A stretch of 64,000 nt of DNA, taken from NCBI RefSeq assembly GCF_000986865.1, contig NZ_LAVS01000008.1, positions 1 to 64,000 of the forward strand, written 5' to 3'. The notes beneath the pieces are model-generated. The model saw only the letters and a program-made list of their open reading frames with translations, was not told where the DNA came from and searched no databases. Made by a program: the position numbers and the translations under genes. Shown piece by piece: positions 42,208 through 51,108 of the stretch (position 1 is the first letter of the stretch; each line of letters starts with the position of its first letter). The DNA is from Rheinheimera mesophila. Its GTDB lineage: Bacteria; Pseudomonadota; Gammaproteobacteria; Enterobacterales; Alteromonadaceae.

Positions 42208-43479
42208 ATGGTTCAACTTTATTTACGCCAGCATCCACAACGCGATCTGCTGGAGCAAGAGTTACAGCAACGCTTTTTCCCGGCGCTGGATTCTCCCTGT
42301 CAGCTCTGTCAGTTTGTGCTGACCTTATCCGGCACCTCACGTAGTGCCGAGTATCAGGCGATGCAACAACTCTCAGTGCAATATGGCAAAGAGCTGCAAG
42401 CCCATGAGCAAGATTGCAATTTACAGTTGGGCAGTAGCTGGCTGCGCTGGGAGAGGCACAATGAATTCTCTACTTACACCTTCATTCGCAGCGGTATCGC
42501 CCCCCATTTGTTTTGTGACCCACAGGATTTAGTGCCTGACAACGAATGGTTCAACAGCCTGCCGGGTCAGTTGTTCCGGGTGGTGCAACTGAGCATAGTG
42601 CAGCCGGCTCAGCTGGCCAAACAGGACCCTGCGGCACTTTTTGTCAGCGAACATTTGATCAGCAGTATGGTGTTTAACGGCAAAGCCAGAATTTGGACAG
42701 ATTTTCGTAAACACAATGAAGGCGCAGGACGCATGTTAGTGCTGGATCATGGCTTAAGCCGCAGTGCTTTGGGTGCATTGGTCCAGCAATTGTTTGATTT
42801 AGGTAATTATCGCAAGCTGGCACTGCTGGCCTGGCCTTACTGTAAGCTGGCACTGCATCAATTGCCACAACAAGAGCAACAACTGGCGGTCATTACCTCG
42901 CGTATCGAGCAAAAACAGGGCAATGATGAACAGTTGCTGGATGAGTTAATGCAGTTGGCCGCCCAGACCGAACATCAAATTTCCGAAAACAGCAGTAGGT
43001 TGCAAGCCAGCAACGCCTACTACCAACTGACGCTGGACAGACTGAAAAGTCTGGATGAACAACCAGTGGACGGTTTCATGTCGCTTCAGCACTTTACCGA
43101 ACGGCGCCTGACACCTGCCTGGCGCACGGCTCAGTCCGTGCTGAAACGCCAGCAGCAACTGGCAGAGCGTTTGGGGCGCTCCACTGAACTACTGCGTACT
43201 CAAATTAACTTTAAACTGGCCTGGCAAAATCAACGGCTGTTGGCTTCGATGGATAAAAGAGCTCAGCTACAGCTTAAACTGCAAAGCGCGGTTGAACGCT
43301 TGTCTGTGGTTGCCATCAGCTATTACTTCCTGCAACTGTTAACCAAAGCTCAGCAAGCCATAGTGCATTGGCTGCCACAGTGGCCGGCCGAAACCATAGA
43401 GTCCGTCAGTATTCCGCTGGTTGTCGCTATGGTGCTGTGGTATTTTTGGCGCTTGCGAAAAAAGTTAGCGCAGCACTAG
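42208..43479 (+). CDS. DUF3422 family membrane protein
   Basis: 423 aa. It matches my recollection of the DUF3422 family: an N-terminal domain (WLRWERHNEFSTYTFIRSG, DHGLSRSALGALVQQLFDLGNYRKLALLAWP), a helical coiled-coil part (about 220-360) and two C-terminal membrane segments (VVAISYYFLQLL and IPLVVAMVLWYFWRL) ending in a basic tail. Function unknown. The ATG at 42208 has GGGAG about 8 nt upstream; 20 further codons are open upstream without a ribosome site. Confidence 0.78.
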   Translation: MVQLYLRQHPQRDLLEQELQQRFFPALDSPCQLCQFVLTLSGTSRSAEYQAMQQLSVQYGKELQAHEQDCNLQLGSSWLRWERHNEFSTYTFIRSGIAPHLFCDPQDLVPDNEWFNSLPGQLFRVVQLSIVQPAQLAKQDPAALFVSEHLISSMVFNGKARIWTDFRKHNEGAGRMLVLDHGLSRSALGALVQQLFDLGNYRKLALLAWPYCKLALHQLPQQEQQLAVITSRIEQKQGNDEQLLDELMQLAAQTEHQISENSSRLQASNAYYQLTLDRLKSLDEQPVDGFMSLQHFTERRLTPAWRTAQSVLKRQQQLAERLGRSTELLRTQINFKLAWQNQRLLASMDKRAQLQLKLQSAVERLSVVAISYYFLQLLTKAQQAIVHWLPQWPAETIESVSIPLVVAMVLWYFWRLRKKLAQH

Positions 43480-43539
43480 CACAGAGGTCGCATATCATTG
43501 AAATCTCTTCTAATTTTAATCAGTCAAAAAGGAGATTTC

Positions 43540-44574
43540 ATGCAAAACCTGTATTTCAGCATCAGTCTGATAATCAGCAGTGCGGTATCTGCACAGCAGG
43601 ATTGATTCCCTGTTGACGTACAAGCTGATGGGAAGAAACTGCAGTATCAGCCGCTGCAGAAAGTCACTCAAGTCTGGCGGCTCTGTGCTTTGTTGCCCCA
43701 TGGCAAAGACCATTATTGGTGGGGTGTATCCTGGGGGCTGGCGGAAGAGGCGAAACGCCAGGGCGCGCACTTAGGTATTTACGAAGCCGGAGGCTATGAA
43801 AACTTACCGCGCCAACGCCGGCAATTGCTCGACTGTGTCACGAATAAAGCGGACGCGCTGATTATTGGCGCTATCTCCAGTGAGGGTTTAAATGATTTAG
43901 TGTTACAGTTAAAAAGTTCTGGTATTCCTGTCATTGATTTGATTAATGGCATAAAGAGTGACGCGATCACAGCCCGCTCTACCGTCTCTTTTGCCGATAT
44001 GGCGGCAACCAGTATTCGCTACCTGCTCGAACACAGCCAGCATCAAGCCGCTACGCTTGCCTGGTTTCCAGGCCCGGCTCAGGCCGCCTGGGTACAGGAT
44101 GCTGAGCAGGGTTTACACCAGCAATTAACCGGCAGCCGGATGACGCTGCTGCATGGCGGCTACGGTGCTACCGATAATTTTTCCCAAGCCACCTTAGTCA
44201 GGCAACTGTTTGGCCGTCAGCAGCCTCACTATGTCCTGGCCAATGCAGTAGCGGCTGCTGTGACTCAGCACTTCATTGCGGCCGAGAATTTGAGCCAAAC
44301 TCAGGTGATGGCTTACCACGCCAATCCGGAGGTGGTAAGGCTTATCCAGCAGGGACAGATATTAGCTGCAGCCACAGACTCGCCAGTGATCCAGGCCCGG
44401 ATCAGCATAGATTTAGCGCTACGGATTTTGGAAAAACACCCCTACGCCAGGCAGGTCAGTCCACATATCAAAATTTTAGACAGACCAGGTATCGACCAAT
44501 TGCCCCTACAGCAAATCATAGCGCCGAAACAACAATGGATGATCCGTCAACCATTAGCGGAGAAAACGCCCTGA
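43540..44574 (+). pseudogene. torT: TorT-like periplasmic TMAO-sensor binding protein with a nonsense codon
   Basis: An AAGGAG site and an ATG at 43540 start a signal peptide (MQNLYFSISLIISSAVSAQQ). Codon 22 is TGA (43603-43605), and the frame then continues to 44574 (FPVDVQADGKKLQYQPL, VTQVWRLCALLPHGKDHYWW, GVSWGLAEEAKRQGAHLGIY, EAGGYENLPRQRRQLLDC). It resembles TorT, a periplasmic-binding-protein fold that presents TMAO to the TorS kinase. The full length of 344 codons equals the family length, and Trp (TGG to TGA) would fit at codon 22. Reinitiation at the ATG at 43690 would give a cytoplasmic, truncated protein. No torS, torR or torA is visible. Confidence 0.75.
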
Positions 44575-44601
44575 TACGGCGGGTTTATGCCATCACCCGG
44601 C

Positions 44602-45255
44602 TCAGAGTTTAGGACCAAAACATAAATCTCCGGCATCTCCCAGGCCAGGTACTATATAGGCCTGCTCGTTTAGATACTGATCCAGCGCACCTAACCATAA
44701 ATAACTGTGTTCGGGCAGATGCTGACGTAACGCCTCCACTCCCTCAGGCGCAGCAATAGCTGCCACCACATGTACTGAGCGGGGATTGGCCTGAGTTGCG
44801 ATCAGTTGCCAGACCTTCAGTAAGGAGCCCCCCGTCGCCAGCATAGGGTCGATTAAAATCAGATCCCGGCCTGTTAAATCAGGCAAAGCCGCATAGTTCA
44901 TCCGGATTTCCAACTGCTCCGCCCTATCGCCCTCAACCCGATAAGCCCCGATAAAACCACTGTCTGCCTGATCAAAAGCATTGGCAAAGCCCTGATAAAA
45001 GGCCAGGCCAGCCCTTAAGATCGTCACTAACACCGGAGGCTGGGTCGGTACCTCTATTTTGGTTGAACCCAGCACGGTGTGAACCTCAACCTGATGCACA
45101 GGCAAAGTTTTAGCCAGTTCAGCCGCCAGTAAAAATCCCAGCCGCTCGAGGTTAAACTTAAAACGCAGCCGATCTTTTTGGATCTGCGGATCACGTAGCT
45201 GCCATAAAATGGAGTGGACTAAACCGGGATATAAATTCAGTTGAAACAGATTCAT
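44602..45255 (-). CDS. upp: Uracil phosphoribosyltransferase-like protein
   Basis: 217 aa. It converts uracil and PRPP to UMP. It has a PRPP loop in LILIDPMLATGGSLLKVWQL (about 130-150), VTILRAGLAFYQGFANAF, and a C-terminal YIVPGLGDAGDLCFG that matches the uracil-binding end of Upp. The N-terminus is more diverged than in E. coli Upp, so a paralogous family member is possible. No uraA permease beside it. Confidence 0.85.
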   Translation of the reverse strand: MNLFQLNLYPGLVHSILWQLRDPQIQKDRLRFKFNLERLGFLLAAELAKTLPVHQVEVHTVLGSTKIEVPTQPPVLVTILRAGLAFYQGFANAFDQADSGFIGAYRVEGDRAEQLEIRMNYAALPDLTGRDLILIDPMLATGGSLLKVWQLIATQANPRSVHVVAAIAAPEGVEALRQHLPEHSYLWLGALDQYLNEQAYIVPGLGDAGDLCFGPKL

Positions 45256-45395
45256 CAGCAGACTCTTTCATGGGTTCATCTGCAAAGGGTATAGTTTTTT
45301 TCCGTCAGGACGCAACCTGTTCGCTCAGTCTGGACTTGAATTTACTCACAGTGGCGCCATAACAGCTTTGGTACACCACCCGTGGAGCAACTACA

Positions 45396-46247
45396 GTGCC
45401 TCTAGTGTTCTTAACCATACTGACCTTATCAGTGTTAGCCGCGATATTTTTGCCACCAGTCTGGCGGCAATACCGGCGGAAAAAAATTCAGCAACGGCCT
45501 TTTCCGTCGTCATGGCGGCAAATTTTAAAACAGCGTATGCCTTATTTTCGTGCATTGCCCGCCGACTTGCAGTTGCAACTGAAAAAGCTGATCCTGGTGT
45601 TTGTCGCTGAAAAGCAATTTATAGGTTGTGCTGGTTTAACTGTCACCGACGAGATGAAGGTCACCATAGCAGCTCAGGCTTGTTTATTGTTATTAAATAA
45701 ACCTGCCCATTATTATCCCAAACTCAAGCAGATCCTGATTTACCCCGCCGCTTTTGTGGTGCCAACGCAGCAAGCAGATCATGCCGGAATCGTCAGTGAA
45801 ATGGCGCAAATACGGTTGGGCGAATCCTGGCAAACAGGTCAGATTATTTTATCCTGGCTGGATACCTTAAAATCTGCGGCTATTTGCAATGATGGGCATA
45901 ATCTGGTGATCCATGAGTTTGCCCATCAATTGGATCAACTCAAAGGTCAGGCAACGGGGGCACCGGAGCTGAACAGTGCTGAGTCCTATAAGGAGTGGGC
46001 TTTGGTTTTATCCCATGAATATGCGCAATTGCAACAACAATTGGCACTTGGCTTACCCACTTTATTTGATGCTTACGCAGCCACTAATCCGGCTGAATTT
46101 TTTGCGGTGATTTCCGAAGTCTTTTTTGAACAGCCCGAGTTATTTGCCGCACAGCACCCGGCGTTGTATCAACAGCTACGCTCGTTTTACGCATTGGACC
46201 CGTTAAGCTGGGCTCAGACTCATCCTGTACCGCCTGTTCGTAGCTGA
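45396..46247 (+). CDS. Zinc-dependent peptidase, MtfA (M90) family
   Basis: 283 aa. One N-terminal membrane segment (about 1-20), then the MtfA domain: FVAEKQFIGCAGLTVTDEMK, ILIYPAAFVVP, the zinc motif NLVIHEFAHQLDQL (about 175-188), and a further metal-ligand region NPAEFFAVISEVFFEQP. E. coli MtfA binds the Mlc repressor and modulates ptsG. The start is a GTG with GGAG about 10 nt upstream. Confidence 0.9.
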   Translation: MPLVFLTILTLSVLAAIFLPPVWRQYRRKKIQQRPFPSSWRQILKQRMPYFRALPADLQLQLKKLILVFVAEKQFIGCAGLTVTDEMKVTIAAQACLLLLNKPAHYYPKLKQILIYPAAFVVPTQQADHAGIVSEMAQIRLGESWQTGQIILSWLDTLKSAAICNDGHNLVIHEFAHQLDQLKGQATGAPELNSAESYKEWALVLSHEYAQLQQQLALGLPTLFDAYAATNPAEFFAVISEVFFEQPELFAAQHPALYQQLRSFYALDPLSWAQTHPVPPVRS

Positions 46248-46394
46248 GGTTCTGAAAGTCCGGTCAGGCTGCCCGTACCTGCAATCGCGGCTGCTTTAGG
46301 CATCCGCTTTTTCTGTCAACATAAAAAAGTCGACCCCACCGGCTGGTTGCGTAATAATAGCGGCCATTTTTCAGCAAGCAGCGGATAACAGATC

Positions 46395-46877
46395 ATGCAA
46401 ATTACCAAAGACACTGTAGTTCAGTTCCACTACACCTTATCGGACGAGACGGGCCTGTTAGAAAACTCCAGAAGTCAGGACCCGGTTTTGTACCTGCAAG
46501 GCCATGGCAACCTGATTGAAGGTTTAGAAAAAGCCATGGAAGGTCATCAGGCCGGGGATAAATTTCAAATTACTTTGGCTCCGGCTGATGCCTATGGTGA
46601 GCGCACTGAAGATGCAATTCAAAGTGTTCAGGTCAAACATCTGATGGGTGCAAAAAAATGGAAACCAGGTATGGTGGCTGTGGTCAACACAGAACAAGGC
46701 CAGCGTCAGGTCACTGTGGTGAAAGTAGGAATGTTTAAAGCGGAGGTGGATACCAACCACCCATTGGCGGGTAAAACCTTAAGTTTTGATATTGAAGTGA
46801 TGGATGTTCGTGCAGCTTCTGCTGAAGAACTTGAACATGGTCATGCCCACGGCGTTGGTGGTCATCACCACCATTAA
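46395..46877 (+). CDS. slyD: FKBP-type peptidyl-prolyl isomerase, SlyD-like
   Basis: 160 aa. MQITKDTVVQFHYTLSDETG, then the FKBP core interrupted by an insert-in-flap domain (about 70-125: AYGERTEDAIQSVQVKHL), and a His-rich metal-binding tail (HGHAHGVGGHHHH). It is a folding helper and nickel-binding chaperone. A second SlyD-type gene elsewhere is possible because this tail is short. A hairpin follows at 46896. Confidence 0.9.
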   Translation: MQITKDTVVQFHYTLSDETGLLENSRSQDPVLYLQGHGNLIEGLEKAMEGHQAGDKFQITLAPADAYGERTEDAIQSVQVKHLMGAKKWKPGMVAVVNTEQGQRQVTVVKVGMFKAEVDTNHPLAGKTLSFDIEVMDVRAASAEELEHGHAHGVGGHHHH

Positions 46878-46895
46878 TCGCAGTTTTCACTGAAA

Positions 46896-46929
46896 AATTC
46901 AGTTCAGCCGGTGCAGGCTGAACTGAATT
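46896..46929. terminator. Strong hairpin after slyD, possible terminator
   Basis: A 14-bp perfect stem AATTCAGTTCAGCC/GGCTGAACTGAATT with a 6-nt loop, 19 nt past the slyD stop. On the plus strand the tail is only AAACC; a T-run occurs on the minus strand, so its direction as a terminator is unclear. Confidence 0.5.
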
Positions 46930-46988
46930 AAACCTTGTCCTTATGCGATGCATTGGTTAGATTAACAAGATGTTAAAAAGACGTAGGC

Positions 46989-47837
46989 ATGCTGCAGATG
47001 CGATATGTGGTAGCGCTGGTGGCCTTGTTGCTAAGCAGCAATGTCCCTGCAAATACAGCCAAACCTCTGCTAAGCTGGGCAATCAACACAGCACCTCCTT
47101 TTCACATTACCGCTGGACCTTTTGCTCATCAGGGCATCTGCGATGAGCTGTTAGACAGTCTTCGGCAGCATTTGCCTCAACTCAAACACCAGATCCTGGT
47201 CATGCCACAAACCCGCATCCATCAGGCACTGAACAATAAAGAACCGCTGTGCTTTCCTTGTATGATCCACCGCAGCCAACCTACGGAAACGGCAGTGTTC
47301 AGCCAACCGACCCATGACTACAGGCCACAAGGTGTGATTACCCGTACAGCGCTGGCCAACCACTTCTCTGAGCAATTCGGTCGTCCCCTAGTGCTGGCCC
47401 ATTTACTGGCCAATCCAACCTTTAAACTGGGTTTAGCCGCAGGTCGCAGGTATGGTGAGCTGGAGTCAGTACTGGCTCCATATCGGGAAAGAAGCTTAGT
47501 TCGCTCTGGTGATGACGGTCCTGTCGCGTTGCTGAACATGATCCAAAGTGGTCGGATTGATTTCACTCTTGATTACGACATTATTCTGACCTACCTGACT
47601 AAAACCGCACCAGAGCAGGCAAAAGGCCTGGTGTATGTGCCTCTGGCGGAGTTAACTCAACCTGTCGCAGGAGCCATAGGCTGCAGTAACAGCGACTGGG
47701 GGCGACAGCAGATTGAACTTATCAACACAGTCCTGCCCAAAGTGAAGACTGACCCGCAATTCAGGAAAAGTCTTGAATTATGGTTCTCTGCGCAGGTTTT
47801 ATCGCCTGATTCAGAGATCAAACCAGAAAAAAAGTAG
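46989..47837 (+). CDS. Periplasmic binding-like protein (TIGR02285-type)
   Basis: 282 aa with a signal peptide (MRYVVALVALLLSSNVPANT). The mature domain resembles family 3 solute-binding proteins (LLSWAINTAPPFHITAGPFA, GICDELLDSL, LCFPCMIHRSQPTETAVFS, LNMIQSGRIDFTLDYD). This is the third orphan protein of this fold in the window. No transporter genes adjoin it. The ATG at 46998 is an alternative start. Confidence 0.7.
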   Translation: MLQMRYVVALVALLLSSNVPANTAKPLLSWAINTAPPFHITAGPFAHQGICDELLDSLRQHLPQLKHQILVMPQTRIHQALNNKEPLCFPCMIHRSQPTETAVFSQPTHDYRPQGVITRTALANHFSEQFGRPLVLAHLLANPTFKLGLAAGRRYGELESVLAPYRERSLVRSGDDGPVALLNMIQSGRIDFTLDYDIILTYLTKTAPEQAKGLVYVPLAELTQPVAGAIGCSNSDWGRQQIELINTVLPKVKTDPQFRKSLELWFSAQVLSPDSEIKPEKK

Positions 47838-47932
47838 TAAATGGAAACAAATCAGTATGTTTGATCAACAAAGTTCAACAAAATTCAGCTGCAAATCTAA
47901 CCTAGACCAGTTAAAATCGCCCGATATGGCAG

Positions 47933-50900
47933 ATGCCTGAACTCATGGATAAGAACTTGTCATCCCCACCAGATTTGAATCAAATGCAGTTTGATAACTA
48001 CCGTGACGAAAGACCGTCAGTGCAGCCGACCACTGCAGCGAAACCGCCTCGTCGCAGTCTGATCCCCTCGTTATTGGTCTTGTTAGTGCTTTCAGGTGGA
48101 GCGCTGGTCGCCTACGAGTTACATACTGCCCATTATCAATCGACAGAAATTAGTCTTTATGCCAAAAAACTGACCTACCAGCTCCAGTCCGGTGCCACAG
48201 AACAGGTGTCTTATCCCATTGCTGGGCCTTTTGATCAGCGCCTGGGGTATTCGAAGTTATCGAAGTTTATTCCACGCCTGACACAAAATAATTTTGTAAT
48301 TGAGCAACAAGCAGCGTTTTCACCTGAGTTGCTGTTTTATACCCAGCTTGGTTTTTTTCCGCCTTACCGCGAAAAAGCTCAGGGCGGCTTATTAATTGGT
48401 GATTGCCGCAATGAGGAATTGTTCTCTTTTTCTCATCCGCAGCGGGTCTATGCTCACCCGGCTGACGTACCTGCCGTGGTGCGTAATACGCTGTTATTTA
48501 TAGAAAACCGTAAGCTATTAACTTCGCCAGCCCGGGCAAACCCTGCTGTCGATTGGCCACGTTTTATGATGGCGGCCATGTCTCAGGTCACGAAGGTGTT
48601 AAATCTGGAAGGTCAGTCTGCCGGGGGCAGTACGCTGGCCACTCAGATTGAAAAATACCGGCATTCACCTCAGGGCTTAACTCAGAGTTTTACTGATAAA
48701 TTCTTACAGATGGTCTCAGGTTCAGTGCGGGCTTACCGCTATGGTGCCGATACCTCGTTAACCCGACACGAAATCATTTTGGATTACTTAAACTCGGTCC
48801 CTTTGTCCTCAGCCCCCGGTTTTGGCGAAGTACATGGCGTGGGTGATGCATTATGGGCCTGGTTTGGTACCGACTTTGGTCGTTTTAATCAGGTCCTGAA
48901 TGCAGAACCTACAGAGCAAAATAAAAGCTTACGGGGTTTGGCATTACGTCAGGTGTTGGCATTAATGATAGCCCAGCGCCGCCCTTCTTATTACCTGCTG
49001 CAAGGCCATGATGATTTAGAAGAACTTACCAACAGCCATTTACGAATACTGGCTAATGCCGGGGTGATAGATAAAGAATTAGCCGAGTCGGCCATGTCAC
49101 AGCGTCTGTTGTTTAAGGGGGGTAAAGCTGCGGGTATCAAACAAGATGCTCAAACCCTCAAAGGCATTAACGTGGCCCGCGGCCGTCTCGGTACCTTGCT
49201 GAATCAACAGTTGTATGATCTGGACCGACTGGATTTAACCGCCAAGGTATCCTTGCATCACGAACTGCAGCAAAAAGTCAGTCATTACCTCAATAGTTTG
49301 GCTTCCCCTGTGGTTGCTGAAAAAGTCGGACTTCTGGGTGAGAAACTGTTAAGCGCCAATAACACAGATAAAGTCACCTATAGTTTTACCCTGTTTGAAA
49401 AAACACCAAGTGGCAACAGGGTGCGGGTCCAAACCGACAATACAGACCAGCCTTTTGACTTAAACGAAGGCAGTAAACTGGAACTGGGGTCTACCGCTAA
49501 ACTGAGAGTCCTGACAACCTATCTGGAAATTGTGGCTGAGCTACATGATGCCTTTATCGATGAGCTGCCAGAGAACCTGTTGAATCTTGAGATAGCCCCG
49601 AATGACCACATCACACGCTGGGCTGCCACTTACATGGCACATACCGCAGACCGGGACTTGTCAAAAATGCTGGATGCAGCCCTGCAACGCACCTACTCTG
49701 CTTCGCCTGCGGAGCGCTTTTTTACCGGTGGTGGCTTGCAGGTGTTTAATAACTTCCAGAAAAAAGAAGATAGCCGGGTTCCGACTGTGCTTGAGTCACT
49801 CAAAGAATCGATCAACCTACCTTTTGTCCGTCTGATGCGGGATATTGTGGCGTACAGCAGCAGCTACCAAACCGCAGGCAGTACATCACTGCTGTTGAAA
49901 AATGATAAAGATCCGCGTCGTGAAGATTACTTGCGCCGTTTTGCGGATAAAGAAGGCAGCGCCTTCCTGCAGCGTTTCTGGCGCAAGTACCAGAAGAAAA
50001 CCGAGGAAGACCGTCTAACGACCTTTTTTGAAGGCTTAAAACAAACGCCGGATCGGCTGGCTGCCGTGCATCGTTATTTATTACCTGACTCTGACTTCGC
50101 TACATTCAGTGCTTTTCTGCAGCAGCGTCTGCCAGAAGAAAATCTGACGGTTAAAGATATAGACGAGCTGTACAACAAATACGGCCCGGGTAAATTCAGC
50201 CTGATGGACCAGGGCTATATAGCCAGGGTGCACCCGCTGGAATTGTGGTTGCTTAGCTTTATGCAGAAAAACCCGCAAGCCACCTTCAAAGAAGCAGTGG
50301 AGGCTTCAGCAGAGCAGCGCCAGCAGGTATACCGTTGGTTGTTTAAAACTTCAAACCGCAGTGCCCGTGATACGCGGATCCGGATTATGCTGGAAGTCGA
50401 AGCCTTTCTTGATATTCATCAGCGCTGGAAAAAGCTGGGCTACGCTTTTGACCATTTGGTGCCTTCACTGGGTACGGCACTGGGAAGCTCAGGAGATAGA
50501 CCTGCTTCTTTGGCTGAGCTGATTGGTATTATTCAGAACGATGGCCTGTTATTACCTACAGTCAGGGTAGATCAGCTGCATTTTGCTGCCAATACGCCGT
50601 ATGAGGTTAAACTGAAGTATCAGCCACATGAAGCTAAAAGAGTGATGAAACCTGAAGTCGCCAGAGCCTTACGTTTTGCCTTGTCGCAGGTTGCTGACGG
50701 CGGTACAGCCCGTCGTTTGCAAGGTTCGTTCAGCAAGGCAGATGGTTCACCTTTAGTCATAGGCGGTAAAACGGGCACAGGTGACAACAAGATGGCGACC
50801 CAGGTGATCCGTGGACGTACAGTACAGGCGACCACTATCAACCGAACTGCTACTTTTGTGTTTTATCTGGGTGATAATCATTTTGGTACGCTGACGGCTT

Positions 50901-51019
50901 TTGTACCGGGTAAAGAGGCTGAGGATTTTAGTTTTACTTCAGCTTTACCGCTGCAAGTGCTCAAAGGCATGGCCCCTATTCTGAATCCTTATATTCAACA
51001 GGGGCAGCTATGTCGTTAA
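47933..51019 (+). CDS. Divergent class A penicillin-binding protein (GT51 plus transpeptidase-like)
   Basis: 1028 aa. A cytoplasmic N-terminus and one membrane anchor (about 43-61). The GT51 glycosyltransferase domain has a likely catalytic glutamate at E191 (LLFIENRKLL) and the GGSTLATQIEKY motif (231-242), but the canonical H-x-G-x-D and RKxxE motifs are altered. The transpeptidase-like domain has S520-T-A-K523 (GSTAKLR) and KTG at 946-948 (GGKTGTGDN); I cannot place a clear SxN motif. It is about 200 residues longer than E. coli PBP1a/1b. It should polymerise or modify peptidoglycan, but may be specialised or partly inactive. Confidence 0.8.
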   Translation: MPELMDKNLSSPPDLNQMQFDNYRDERPSVQPTTAAKPPRRSLIPSLLVLLVLSGGALVAYELHTAHYQSTEISLYAKKLTYQLQSGATEQVSYPIAGPFDQRLGYSKLSKFIPRLTQNNFVIEQQAAFSPELLFYTQLGFFPPYREKAQGGLLIGDCRNEELFSFSHPQRVYAHPADVPAVVRNTLLFIENRKLLTSPARANPAVDWPRFMMAAMSQVTKVLNLEGQSAGGSTLATQIEKYRHSPQGLTQSFTDKFLQMVSGSVRAYRYGADTSLTRHEIILDYLNSVPLSSAPGFGEVHGVGDALWAWFGTDFGRFNQVLNAEPTEQNKSLRGLALRQVLALMIAQRRPSYYLLQGHDDLEELTNSHLRILANAGVIDKELAESAMSQRLLFKGGKAAGIKQDAQTLKGINVARGRLGTLLNQQLYDLDRLDLTAKVSLHHELQQKVSHYLNSLASPVVAEKVGLLGEKLLSANNTDKVTYSFTLFEKTPSGNRVRVQTDNTDQPFDLNEGSKLELGSTAKLRVLTTYLEIVAELHDAFIDELPENLLNLEIAPNDHITRWAATYMAHTADRDLSKMLDAALQRTYSASPAERFFTGGGLQVFNNFQKKEDSRVPTVLESLKESINLPFVRLMRDIVAYSSSYQTAGSTSLLLKNDKDPRREDYLRRFADKEGSAFLQRFWRKYQKKTEEDRLTTFFEGLKQTPDRLAAVHRYLLPDSDFATFSAFLQQRLPEENLTVKDIDELYNKYGPGKFSLMDQGYIARVHPLELWLLSFMQKNPQATFKEAVEASAEQRQQVYRWLFKTSNRSARDTRIRIMLEVEAFLDIHQRWKKLGYAFDHLVPSLGTALGSSGDRPASLAELIGIIQNDGLLLPTVRVDQLHFAANTPYEVKLKYQPHEAKRVMKPEVARALRFALSQVADGGTARRLQGSFSKADGSPLVIGGKTGTGDNKMATQVIRGRTVQATTINRTATFVFYLGDNHFGTLTAFVPGKEAEDFSFTSALPLQVLKGMAPILNPYIQQGQLCR

Positions 51020-51108
51020 TCAAGAGCAGAACTCTGGCGCTGTAATCTGAGTGTAAACATCATTCCAGCCAGCCATAGCTCAGGGATTGAGGCAAGCACA
51101 GCTCGTTG

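Noticed and set aside
43603-43605. Selenocysteine at the TGA of the TorT-like gene
   Set aside because: The position just after a signal peptide is not a redox site in the family, and I see no clear SECIS-like hairpin directly downstream; Trp loss is simpler.
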